NCBI GenBank assembly: GCA_910588645.1
Contig: CAJUOY010000011.1
Span: forward strand, 1-57,397
From: an uncultured Christensenellaceae bacterium
Lineage (GTDB): Bacteria > Bacillota > Clostridia > Christensenellales > Borkfalkiaceae
Direction of reading: 5' to 3'
DNA length: 57,397 bases
Position numbers and translations under genes: made by a program. The notes below the pieces were generated by a model. It did no database searches. It was not told the origin of the DNA and saw only the letters and a list, made by a program, of their open reading frames with translations. Below, piece after piece: positions 43,134 to 50,186 of this stretch. Every line of letters starts with the position of its first letter. Positions within the stretch are counted from its first letter, which is position 1.

Positions 43134-44780
43134 CTATTTTCTATTTGCGGCGTTAAGTCTGCCTACGGCGCGGACGCCGCCCAAAATCTTCATAATAGTG
43201 CAAAGATCGGGGGAATTGGGACCGCCCGTAACGGCTATTCTTAAAATTTCCGCCGCATCCGAAACGCTGCCCTTATAATTTTCGGGATGAGCTTTATAGT
43301 CCTGCATCTCCGCGGCAAATCCGCAATTTGCGGCAACCTGCTTGACTTTATTGAACCAAGCCTGATTGTCGTCGTTTTCATCGTATACGGCGGCGAAACC
43401 GTTCAGTACTGCGTTGACCGTCTCGTCGTCGAAACGGTACGAATATTCGGGAACGAAAGTATCGTCGAAGAAATAGTCGATAAGTCTTACGCTCTGTTCC
43501 GCGCGTTCGAGATCCTTTCTTCTCTTCTTGCCGCCCGTACCCATTACGAGGTTTAATATTTTTATTATATACTCCCTGTCGGCAAAGTGCGCCCTGTCGG
43601 CGTCCGTACCGAACTCGTCCACCCAGCTTTTGAGGAAGTCATAACATTCCTCGGGGGAGAGCAGGGAAATTTCCGTCTTGGATATATCGTTGAGCTTTTC
43701 GAGGTCGAACAGTGCGCCGCTCTTACCCATTTTGTCAACCTTGAATTTGAAATCGCGCCAATCCGCGCCGGGGTTTTTCAAAGTCCACTCTTCGAAGCCC
43801 GAATTGAGTACGGTCATAAGATATTTTACTACCGCAAGAGGGTAATAGCCCGCCTTTCTGTAATAGTCCAAAGACAGTTCGGGATCCTTTCTTTTGGATA
43901 ACTTACGCTTGGTTTCTCCGTCCATTTTCATAAGCGAGCAGGTATGCGCGTATCTGGGACGCTCGAAGCCGAGTACTTTGAAAAGCTCTATATGAATGGG
44001 AAGACTGGAAAGCCACTCTTCGCCGCGTATTACCAGTGTAGTGCGCATAAAGTGATCGTCTATGGCGTGCGCGAAGTGATACGTGGGTATGCCGTCCGAT
44101 TTCAAAATAACGACGTCCTGATCGTTTTCCGTCACGGTTATGTCGCCCTTTATCGCGTCGCGGAAGGTCATCTTATTCTCTATGTGGCCCATAGATTTGA
44201 GGCGGATCACAAAGGGTTTTCCTTCTTCGAGATTTTTATAAATCTGCTCTTCGGAAAGATTGCGGCATTTTGCATACTTGCCGTAATAGCCCGTTGTTTC
44301 CTTGTTCTCCGTCTGACGTGTACGCACCTCGTCCAGCTCTTCGGCAGAACAGAAACAAGGATAAGCCAGTCCTTGGGCAATCAACCGCTTTGCGTAAGTG
44401 CGATAGATCTCTGCGCGCTGTCTCTGATAATAGGGGCCGTAAACATTGAGAGGGCTGTCTATTTCCGCGCCTTCGTCGAATTTGATACCGAAGTATTTGA
44501 GCGATCTTATAACGCTTTCCACCGCGCCTTCAACCTTTCTCTTCTCGTCGGTATCCTCTATTCTGAGATAAAAAACGCCGCCCGTTGTATGTGCCGCTCT
44601 CTCGTCGGCCAACGCAGAGTACAAATTTCCGAGATGAATAAATCCCGTAGGCGATGGCGCAAGTCTTGTGACTTCTGCACCCTTAGAAAGATTACGGGCC
44701 GGATAAATACTTTCGTATTCGTCGGGATCTTTAAGATCTTTGTCGGGAATAAGCGCGTTTGCAAGTTTAATCAAATCCAT
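43134..44780 (-). CDS. gltX: Glutamyl-tRNA synthetase
   Basis: 548 aa class I aminoacyl-tRNA synthetase. The first about 35 residues are an extra lead-in. HIGH-type motif HLGN (49-52) in APSPTGFIHLGN, KMSKS-type motif KLSKRK, and a helical anticodon-binding C-terminal part. It charges tRNA-Glu, and in many clostridia also tRNA-Gln, with glutamate; I cannot tell discrimination from sequence alone. The start codon directly abuts the stop of the XRE regulator (TAA then ATG), with GGAG inside the regulator's end. No terminator is evident. Confidence 0.95.
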   Translation of the reverse strand: MDLIKLANALIPDKDLKDPDEYESIYPARNLSKGAEVTRLAPSPTGFIHLGNLYSALADERAAHTTGGVFYLRIEDTDEKRKVEGAVESVIRSLKYFGIKFDEGAEIDSPLNVYGPYYQRQRAEIYRTYAKRLIAQGLAYPCFCSAEELDEVRTRQTENKETTGYYGKYAKCRNLSEEQIYKNLEEGKPFVIRLKSMGHIENKMTFRDAIKGDITVTENDQDVVILKSDGIPTYHFAHAIDDHFMRTTLVIRGEEWLSSLPIHIELFKVLGFERPRYAHTCSLMKMDGETKRKLSKRKDPELSLDYYRKAGYYPLAVVKYLMTVLNSGFEEWTLKNPGADWRDFKFKVDKMGKSGALFDLEKLNDISKTEISLLSPEECYDFLKSWVDEFGTDADRAHFADREYIIKILNLVMGTGGKKRRKDLERAEQSVRLIDYFFDDTFVPEYSYRFDDETVNAVLNGFAAVYDENDDNQAWFNKVKQVAANCGFAAEMQDYKAHPENYKGSVSDAAEILRIAVTGGPNSPDLCTIMKILGGVRAVGRLNAANRK

Positions 44781-45425
44781 TTAATTTTCTCCGTCGGAAT
44801 TGTTATTTTTGCTTTTTTTGCCTTTATTGGCGGAATACCACCTGTACGTAAACCACAGGATTATCAGAAGCTCGAATACTGCGGCTACGAGGTACAGGAA
44901 ATATATCTGCGTGAACTCACTGAATGTGAGCACGAAAATATGAAATATTAAAACGCACGACCAAAGTATCATAGAAGTCGAAACTGCGTTTGTTATTCTG
45001 TTTCCCCACTTGGCGGAAAATACCGTCAAAACTATTGAGGTGGGCAACGGCGCAACGACAAAGACGAGATAGGCGTATTTGGCCGTAGCGGGTATAAAAT
45101 AAAACATCGTAAACAGCCCCGTTGCTATAAACCATACTAAGACCGAGGACATTGCAGTAATAAAAACACGCTTTCCGTTTATCTTCTTTTTAGGCAAAAC
45201 CTGGGGCGTAACGCTACCGTCGCGGACTATATCGTCAAGAGTAACGCCGTAAATTTCCGCTATGCGCATAAGCACGCGGATATCGGGTATCGCCTCGCCG
45301 CGCTCCCACTTGGAAACGGCCTTATCGGAATAGTTTAACATCTCTGCAAGCTGCAACTGTGTCAGACGCGCGCCTGTTCTGAGGCTTACCAGATTTCTGG
45401 AAATAATGTCCTTCAAATCATTCAT
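44781..45425 (-). CDS. XRE-family regulator with C-terminal membrane domain
   Basis: 214 aa. Residues 1-62 form an HTH_3 domain (LTQLQLAEMLNYSDKAVSKW, then LMRIAEIYGVTLDDIV). A linker is followed by about four membrane segments (from VFITAMSSVLVWFIATGLF onward) and a short Lys/Asn-rich tail. It is thus a membrane-bound one-component regulator, perhaps sensing an envelope or small-molecule signal. It is directly upstream of gltX. The promoter places the start at the ATG, and an 8+8-bp inverted repeat just upstream of the -35 is a likely autoregulatory operator. Confidence 0.9.
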   Translation of the reverse strand: MNDLKDIISRNLVSLRTGARLTQLQLAEMLNYSDKAVSKWERGEAIPDIRVLMRIAEIYGVTLDDIVRDGSVTPQVLPKKKINGKRVFITAMSSVLVWFIATGLFTMFYFIPATAKYAYLVFVVAPLPTSIVLTVFSAKWGNRITNAVSTSMILWSCVLIFHIFVLTFSEFTQIYFLYLVAAVFELLIILWFTYRWYSANKGKKSKNNNSDGEN

Positions 45426-45431
45426 AGCGAT

Positions 45432-45460
45432 ATTTTAACATATTTACCAAAAAAAATCAA
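45432..45460 (-). promoter_or_regulatory. Promoter of xre-gltX
   Basis: TTGATT (45460-45455), 17 nt, TAAAAT (45437-45432); the predicted start coincides with the ATG at 45425. Confidence 0.65.
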
Positions 45461-45478
45461 CTCTACTATGAGTAGAGT
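45460..45478. promoter_or_regulatory. Candidate operator upstream of xre
   Basis: ACTCTACTATGAGTAGAGT: 8-bp perfect arms around ATG. It abuts the -35 hexamer, which suits binding by the adjacent XRE protein. Confidence 0.5.
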
Positions 45479-45652
45479 GTGAAATTTTGGCGGTAGAATT
45501 GCAAATTTTATCGGTTTACCTGTCGAAATTATGTGTGGAGAGTTTAACGTATCAATTAGGTTGTAATTTATTAGGATTGTGTAATAATGTAGATATAGGA
45601 TCTTGCGCGGGCATAACTTAGAAAAATCGTTAAACCGCAAAAAGGAGTTAAA

Positions 45653-46594
45653 ATGAAGAGTTTTGATATATTTGTAGATTCGGGCTCGAACATTCCCGAC
45701 AATCTTGTTAAAGAGCGCGATATAAGCGTTATACCCTATACCTGCCTTGTCAACGGCGTTGAAAGATCTTGTTATGATAAAGACGTCCCGTTTGAAGAGA
45801 CGGCTAAACAGTACTATGACGATCTGAGAAAAGGAGCGGACATCAAGACGTCGCTCATACCTAAGGAGCGTATAATAGATTACGTGACTCCCACTCTCGA
45901 AAAGGGTAAGGACGCTATGATATTCACCATTTCTTCTGGCGTGAGCGGAACTTACAACCAGGCTTGCTACGCCAAGGAAGAGCTTGAAGCAAAGTTCAAG
46001 GGTTGCAACGTATTCGTTATAGATTCTGCAAACGCTTCGATGGGCTCGGGCTTACAGGCGTTAAAGGCTGCCGATCTCAGAGATATGGGCGAGAGCGCCG
46101 AGGCGTGCGTTGCCGCGATAAAAGAAAATATATATAAGTTAAACAGCTACTTTACCGTTGCAGATTTGAAATATCTGAGAAAGGGCGGCAGGATTTCCGC
46201 TACCCTTGCCATTGCCGGAACACTGTTGAATATTAAACCCATTTTGAAGGCGGACGGCGGTTCGCCTGCCAAGATATCCTTTTTCGGAAAAGAGCGTGGA
46301 AGAAAAAAAGCGCTTGCCGCGCTTGCGGACGCATTTTCAAACAATGTTGAAAACCCTGAAAATCAGGTAATTTCGATAACTCACGCAGATTGTATCGAGG
46401 ACGCCGAAGAACTGGCTCAGACACTCAGGGAGCGTGGCGCAAAGGACGTTATCATAGAATACTACGATCTTTGTACAGGATCGCACGTAGGCCCCGGAAC
46501 GGTGGCACTATTCTTCTGGGGTAAAGACAGAAGAAATCCCGCGCCTGCAACGCAAAAAAAAACTTTTTCAAGGCCCGCCGCACAGAAAATCTGA
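45653..46594 (+). CDS. DegV family fatty-acid-binding protein, second copy
   Basis: 313 aa. DegV motifs: IFVDSGSNIPD at the N-terminus, TISSGVSGTYNQ, YLRKGGRISAT and the C-terminal GSHVGPGTVALFF. A Pro/Ala/Lys/Gln-rich tail of about 20 residues follows the domain and is unusual. It is only moderately similar to the first DegV at 26336, so they are distinct paralogues that may carry different acyl chains. AAAGGAG precedes the ATG. Monocistronic; the upstream 227-nt gap holds the divergent xre promoter but no convincing promoter of its own. Confidence 0.93.
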   Translation: MKSFDIFVDSGSNIPDNLVKERDISVIPYTCLVNGVERSCYDKDVPFEETAKQYYDDLRKGADIKTSLIPKERIIDYVTPTLEKGKDAMIFTISSGVSGTYNQACYAKEELEAKFKGCNVFVIDSANASMGSGLQALKAADLRDMGESAEACVAAIKENIYKLNSYFTVADLKYLRKGGRISATLAIAGTLLNIKPILKADGGSPAKISFFGKERGRKKALAALADAFSNNVENPENQVISITHADCIEDAEELAQTLRERGAKDVIIEYYDLCTGSHVGPGTVALFFWGKDRRNPAPATQKKTFSRPAAQKI

Positions 46595-46614
46595 ATGATA
46601 AATAAAAATAAATC

Positions 46615-46650
46615 AACCGCCCCGAAAGCCGATCGGCTTTCGGGGCGGTT
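46615..46650. terminator. Bidirectional terminator (36-nt perfect palindrome)
   Basis: Perfect inverted repeat from 46615 to 46650 with AACCGCCCCGAAAGCC arms around GATC. T-rich sequence follows on the minus strand; the plus-strand side is less T-rich. It ends degV and the phosphatase gene. Confidence 0.85.
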
Positions 46651-46657
46651 TCACTTA

Positions 46658-47140
46658 TCAATGCCTTTTATCATAATCTAGAGAAGTTGAATATTCCGCC
46701 GTAATAAAATCAAGAAACCTTTCGCACCCGTCGTAAATATCTTCGTATGCCCTGTCAAAATTGCCTGTATACCACGGATCTGAAATGTCCCTCGGTCGGT
46801 TGGTGAACGAAGTCAGTTTATAAACCTTGTCACTGAACGCGCCGCCGGATATTCGTATGACGTCCAAAAGATTGGAGGAGTCCATAACCAAGACGTAATC
46901 GTTATTGATTATATCCGCCCGCGTCAGTTGGCGCGCGACATGATCGCCCTCCACGCCGTGCTTTTCAAGAGTCTGTTTCGCCTTTCGATAGACAGAACAG
47001 CCCTCTTCCGCCTCGGTCCCGCGCGAAGTAATATTGAAAGAGAGATCAATTCCTCTTTCCTTAGTCATTTTCTTCAATATGAGTTCGCCCATAGGGGAAC
47101 GGCAAATATTGCCGAGGCAAACAAAGCATACGTTAATCAT
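46658..47140 (-). CDS. Low-molecular-weight protein tyrosine phosphatase
   Basis: 160 aa. The P-loop CLGNICRS (Cys8, Arg14) opens the protein and the general acid Asp121 is in DPWYTG. In Firmicutes such enzymes dephosphorylate tyrosine kinases, arginine-phosphorylated proteins (YwlE-type) or capsule proteins. The residue after Ile12 in the loop is Cys13; arginine phosphatases typically have Thr there, so a tyrosine phosphatase is more likely. It begins at the last base of the upstream LOG gene stop (1-nt overlap). Confidence 0.92.
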   Translation of the reverse strand: MINVCFVCLGNICRSPMGELILKKMTKERGIDLSFNITSRGTEAEEGCSVYRKAKQTLEKHGVEGDHVARQLTRADIINNDYVLVMDSSNLLDVIRISGGAFSDKVYKLTSFTNRPRDISDPWYTGNFDRAYEDIYDGCERFLDFITAEYSTSLDYDKRH

Positions 47141-47724
47141 CAGTCACCTATTTTCAATTTCTGCCAGGGTGTACCGTCGGGAACGTAATTTTCAAGGTAT
47201 TCCGCTATCTCTTCCGCACTATTGGCGTAAGAGTACATCTCATAGCATTTAAAAGTAATAAATTTTCGCTCGTAAGCCACTTTGATAAACTTTTCAAGCT
47301 CGGCATAGTACCCGTCAATATCGAAGATAATTATGGGCTTGCTGTGCCTTCCAAGCTGCTTTAAAGTGAGCACTTCGAAAAATTCTTCAAATGTGCCTAT
47401 TCCGCCGGGAGTTATAATGAAGGCGTCGCAGTCGTCCTCCATTATTTTTTTGCGCTCCGACATGGTTTTCGTATAAGTGATCTTGTCGCATTTATCGTAT
47501 ATAAGCTCCACGCCCTCTTCTCGGAAGAACTCGGGAATTACTCCGTGGATATATCCTTTGCCTTCTGTAAATCCCCTGGCGGCCGCGCCCATCAGCCCGG
47601 TCGCGCCCGCGCCGAATACAAGCGTATGTCCGCGCTCGGCCAGATACCTGCCGAGATATTCAACCTTATTTATATAAATTTCATCTATATGAGCGCTTGC
47701 CGCGCCGAATATACAAATCTTCAT
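47140..47724 (-). CDS. LOG family protein (TIGR00730-type nucleotide phosphoribohydrolase)
   Basis: 194 aa. Rossmann-like lysine-decarboxylase-like fold with PGGIGTFEE (106-114) and the ERKKIM Arg of the active site. Members hydrolyse adenine-ribose 5'-phosphates (cytokinin nucleotides in plants); the bacterial substrate is uncertain and the old lysine decarboxylase label is wrong. GGAG lies 6-8 nt before the ATG. First gene of an operon with the phosphatase. Confidence 0.9.
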   Translation of the reverse strand: MKICIFGAASAHIDEIYINKVEYLGRYLAERGHTLVFGAGATGLMGAAARGFTEGKGYIHGVIPEFFREEGVELIYDKCDKITYTKTMSERKKIMEDDCDAFIITPGGIGTFEEFFEVLTLKQLGRHSKPIIIFDIDGYYAELEKFIKVAYERKFITFKCYEMYSYANSAEEIAEYLENYVPDGTPWQKLKIGD

Positions 47725-47769
47725 TGTCGCTCCTCAAAATTCCGTCAAAATAAAAAAGACTATATCTTT

Positions 47770-47798
47770 ATTATACTCCGTTTTTAAATAATTGTCAA
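47770..47798 (-). promoter_or_regulatory. Consensus promoter of LOG-phosphatase operon
   Basis: TTGACA (47798-47793), 17 nt, TATAAT (47775-47770). The -35 overlaps the -35 of the divergent amidase promoter, TTGTCA at 47792-47797. Confidence 0.85.
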
Positions 47799-47821
47799 CA
47801 AACGCGATTTTTACGTATTAT
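47792..47821 (+). promoter_or_regulatory. Promoter of the amidase-domain gene
   Basis: TTGTCA (47792-47797), 18 nt, TATTAT (47816-47821). The ATG at 47827 sits at the predicted start: leaderless. Confidence 0.6.
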
Positions 47822-47826
47822 GGTGT

Positions 47827-48309
47827 ATGGATATTTTAAATTATAACAGAGAAGCCGCCGTGGCATACGCAAGAAAATGGGCTTTCGGACGCAATCCGAA
47901 GTACTATGATTTTTCGAAGTTGGGCGGCGATTGCACCAATTTTGCGTCGCAATGCATTTACGCCGGCGCGGGCATTATGAACTATACGCCTACGTTCGGC
48001 TGGTTCTACAAGAGCGTAAACGACCGCACTCCGAGCTGGACGGGCGTCGAATACCTTTATAACTTTCTTGTAAATAACGACGGCCCGGGACCGTTTGCGG
48101 AGGAAGTTCCGCTCGATAAACTGGATATAGGCGATATAGTGCAACTTGGTAAAGCAACGGGGGACTTTTACCACTCTCCCGTTGTAGTTGGATTTTCTCG
48201 GGGAAGGATCTTGGTTGCGGCGCACAGTTACGACGTTTACAACAAGCCGTTAAACTCCTACTCATTTGAGCAGGCCCGCGGCATACATATATTGGGCGTA
48301 AGGCAATAG
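47827..48309 (+). CDS. Amidase-domain protein (NlpC/P60-like Cys hydrolase, Amidase_6 type)
   Basis: 160 aa, consisting almost only of the domain. The catalytic Cys36 is in GGDCTNFASQC, and the candidate His is H116 in YHSPVVVGF, with a second His at 133. Related Bacillus and Clostridium domains occur in spore or cell-wall hydrolases. No signal peptide is visible, so it may act in the cytosol or mother cell, or be released by lysis. No Shine-Dalgarno; the promoter suggests a leaderless message. The gene ends before a strong bidirectional terminator. Confidence 0.85.
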   Translation: MDILNYNREAAVAYARKWAFGRNPKYYDFSKLGGDCTNFASQCIYAGAGIMNYTPTFGWFYKSVNDRTPSWTGVEYLYNFLVNNDGPGPFAEEVPLDKLDIGDIVQLGKATGDFYHSPVVVGFSRGRILVAAHSYDVYNKPLNSYSFEQARGIHILGVRQ

Positions 48310-48317
48310 ATAAAAAG

Positions 48318-48342
48318 ACAGGCAGGTATTTTACCTGCCTGT
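48318..48342. terminator. Bidirectional terminator
   Basis: Perfect 11-bp stem ACAGGCAGGTA / TACCTGCCTGT with a TTT loop. The minus side is followed by CTTTTTATC, the plus side by AAATCTTTATTT. Confidence 0.88.
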
Positions 48343-48352
48343 AAATCTTTAT

Positions 48353-48901
48353 TTAACTGAGTTTTCTACCGTACTGATCGTAAGTGCCGTCGTTATCGCC
48401 CATACCTGTGATCTTAACTTCTACGTTTACAGGGCCGTTCTGCGTCTGTGGCTGAATTACCTGAGGAGTGCGCATATAAACCTGATTAACGGGAGCCGCC
48501 TGCACGGGGACTTGCTGAACCACGGGCTGGACTACCGGCTGAACCGGTAAAGGTTTGATGGGCACCTGCTGAACTATCGGTTGTACAGGAACCGTCTGTA
48601 CGGGAACAGGCCTAACCGGAACTTGCTGAACCATAGGTTGAACTACGGGTTGCATAACCGGTTGAACTACTTCCTGAACGTAGGGTTGAGGCATTTGCTG
48701 AGGCATAACCTGCTGTACCTGAGGTTGAGGAACAGGCTGAACCTGCTGAGGCGCGGGCTCAATATACTCCTCTACCGTTGCAACCGTCTGAACGGTAGGC
48801 TTATTATCTTTTTTTACTTTAAATAAAGCAATGAAAAGTATGAGCAACAGAGTTTCCAACAGGACAACTCCGCAAAGCACATAGGCTAAAATTTCAATCA
48901 T
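48353..48901 (-). CDS. Small membrane protein with Pro/Gln/Val-rich tail and C-terminal NVEVK motif
   Basis: 182 aa. One N-terminal membrane helix (about 3-28), basic KVKKDNK, a low-complexity Pro-Gln-Val segment (about 50-150, many QPV/QQVP units) and a conserved C-terminus: GPVNVEVKITGMGDNDG then TYDQYGRKLS. Basic residues after the helix put the tail in the cytoplasm. Not a known family. It lies 11 nt after the next gene upstream and shares its tail design and C-terminal motif with that protein and with the giant surface protein at 50187. Confidence 0.82.
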   Translation of the reverse strand: MIEILAYVLCGVVLLETLLLILFIALFKVKKDNKPTVQTVATVEEYIEPAPQQVQPVPQPQVQQVMPQQMPQPYVQEVVQPVMQPVVQPMVQQVPVRPVPVQTVPVQPIVQQVPIKPLPVQPVVQPVVQQVPVQAAPVNQVYMRTPQVIQPQTQNGPVNVEVKITGMGDNDGTYDQYGRKLS

Positions 48902-48912
48902 AAATAACTAAA

Positions 48913-49977
48913 TCAGTTTATTTTGCCGTATTTTCCGTATCCGCGCTCGTCTTCGTTACCTTTAACTTTAACTTCTACGTTAATGGAATCGGGTGCGGCA
49001 ACTCGCTTAGTGGTCATAGGACGAGCCTGAGCCGTAGGCACATATGCCTGCTTACCGCTCATCTGCTGTTCTTCTCCCTGTCGAAAGGGACGCACGTAAA
49101 TCTGCCTTACGGGAGGTTGTACGGGCTCTGCCTGGACCTGAGGATGCTCATACTGCTGCATGGGGCACTGAGTCATAATAACCTGAACAGGCTGCTGAGG
49201 CGCAGTCTGAGGAGCAGGCTGCTGCATAGGCATCTGCTGGGGCATCATAGGTTGCGCCATAGGTTGCTGCATAGGCATTTGCTGAGGCATCATAGGTTGC
49301 GCCATGGGCTGTTGCATAGGCATCTGCTGAGGCATCATAGGTTGAACCATAGGCTGCTGCATAGGCATCTGCTGGGGCATCATAGGCTGAACCATAGGCT
49401 GCTGCATAGGCATTTGCTGAGGCATCATAGGTTGAACCATAGGATTCATAGCCTGCATATCGTACGGCATCATCTGCTGAGGCATAAAAGGCTGTACTAC
49501 GGGCTGAATAATAGGCTGAACCACCGGCTGAATGATGGGCTGCTGAACTATGGGTTGAGCAGGCTGTAATTGAAGCTGTTCTACAGGCTGAACCGCAGGC
49601 TGCTGAACTATAATCGGCTGCACGGGCTGAGGCTCGGGCTGTTGAACGATTATAGGCTGTATCGCAGGTTGCTCCGGCTGCTGTACAATTATGGGTTGTA
49701 CAGGCTGGGGCTCGGGCTGTTGTAAAATTATAGGCTGTACGGGAGGCTGTGCCGCAGGTTGCGGCGCGGCAGGCTGCTGTACGATAATTTTACGGTTACG
49801 GTTCCTTCTCGAAGAACGCGAAAATAAAAGCGCAACGGATATAATGAGACCTAATCCCAAAAGTCCTACAAGCACGAAAAACAGAATCTGCCAGATTCCT
49901 TCCGGCGCTATCGGCAGAGAAACCGCCAGCGTAGCGCTTTTTGCATTAATCGAAGCAATATTCAGCAAGTCAAACAT
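48913..49977 (-). CDS. Membrane protein with Met/Gln/Pro repeats and C-terminal NVEVK motif
   Basis: 354 aa. A short N-terminus, a membrane helix (about 29-53), an Arg-rich stop (SRSSRRNRNRK), then QPIIVQQ-type repeats and five 15-aa MVQPMMPQQMPMQQP repeats. It closes with SINVEVKVKGNEDERGYGKYGKIN-type sequence like its neighbour (the shared core is NVEVKV.G). Predicted cytoplasmic, intrinsically disordered tail. A near-consensus promoter lies about 100 nt upstream. AAGGA is 15 nt before the ATG, farther than usual. Function unknown; possibly a scaffold or phase-separating tail. Confidence 0.82.
   Translation of the reverse strand: MFDLLNIASINAKSATLAVSLPIAPEGIWQILFFVLVGLLGLGLIISVALLFSRSSRRNRNRKIIVQQPAAPQPAAQPPVQPIILQQPEPQPVQPIIVQQPEQPAIQPIIVQQPEPQPVQPIIVQQPAVQPVEQLQLQPAQPIVQQPIIQPVVQPIIQPVVQPFMPQQMMPYDMQAMNPMVQPMMPQQMPMQQPMVQPMMPQQMPMQQPMVQPMMPQQMPMQQPMAQPMMPQQMPMQQPMAQPMMPQQMPMQQPAPQTAPQQPVQVIMTQCPMQQYEHPQVQAEPVQPPVRQIYVRPFRQGEEQQMSGKQAYVPTAQARPMTTKRVAAPDSINVEVKVKGNEDERGYGKYGKIN
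49216..49440 (-). repeat. 45-bp tandem coding repeat (five units)
   Basis: Five in-frame 45-bp units encode MVQPMMPQQMPMQQP (two with MA in place of MV). Expansion or loss of units would preserve the frame. Confidence 0.9.
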
Positions 49978-50069
49978 AGCTAATTAACACTGTCCTTATA
50001 ATATTTCTTATGTGGTTATTTGGATAAGTATTCCTAAACGAGGATACTATACCACTTTATGTATAATAT

Positions 50070-50098
50070 ATTATCGCACGAAACTTTTAAATAGTCAA
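50070..50098 (-). promoter_or_regulatory. Promoter of the NVEVK-protein operon
   Basis: TTGACT (50098-50093), 17 nt, GATAAT (50075-50070). It gives an about 85-nt leader containing a weak GTATCCT/AGGAATAC hairpin. Confidence 0.75.
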
Positions 50099-50139
50099 GA
50101 CATTTTATGAAAAAATTCATTTATTTTGTAAAAAAATGC

Positions 50140-50169
50140 AAAAGAGCGCCATAAACGCGGCGCTCTTTT
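50140..50169 (-). terminator. Terminator of the 50187 surface-protein gene
   Basis: Minus strand AAAAGAGCGCC / GGCGCTCTTTT, 11 bp with an 8-nt loop, then GCATTTTTTT. Confidence 0.88.
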
Positions 50170-50186
50170 ATACTCTATTATATGAT

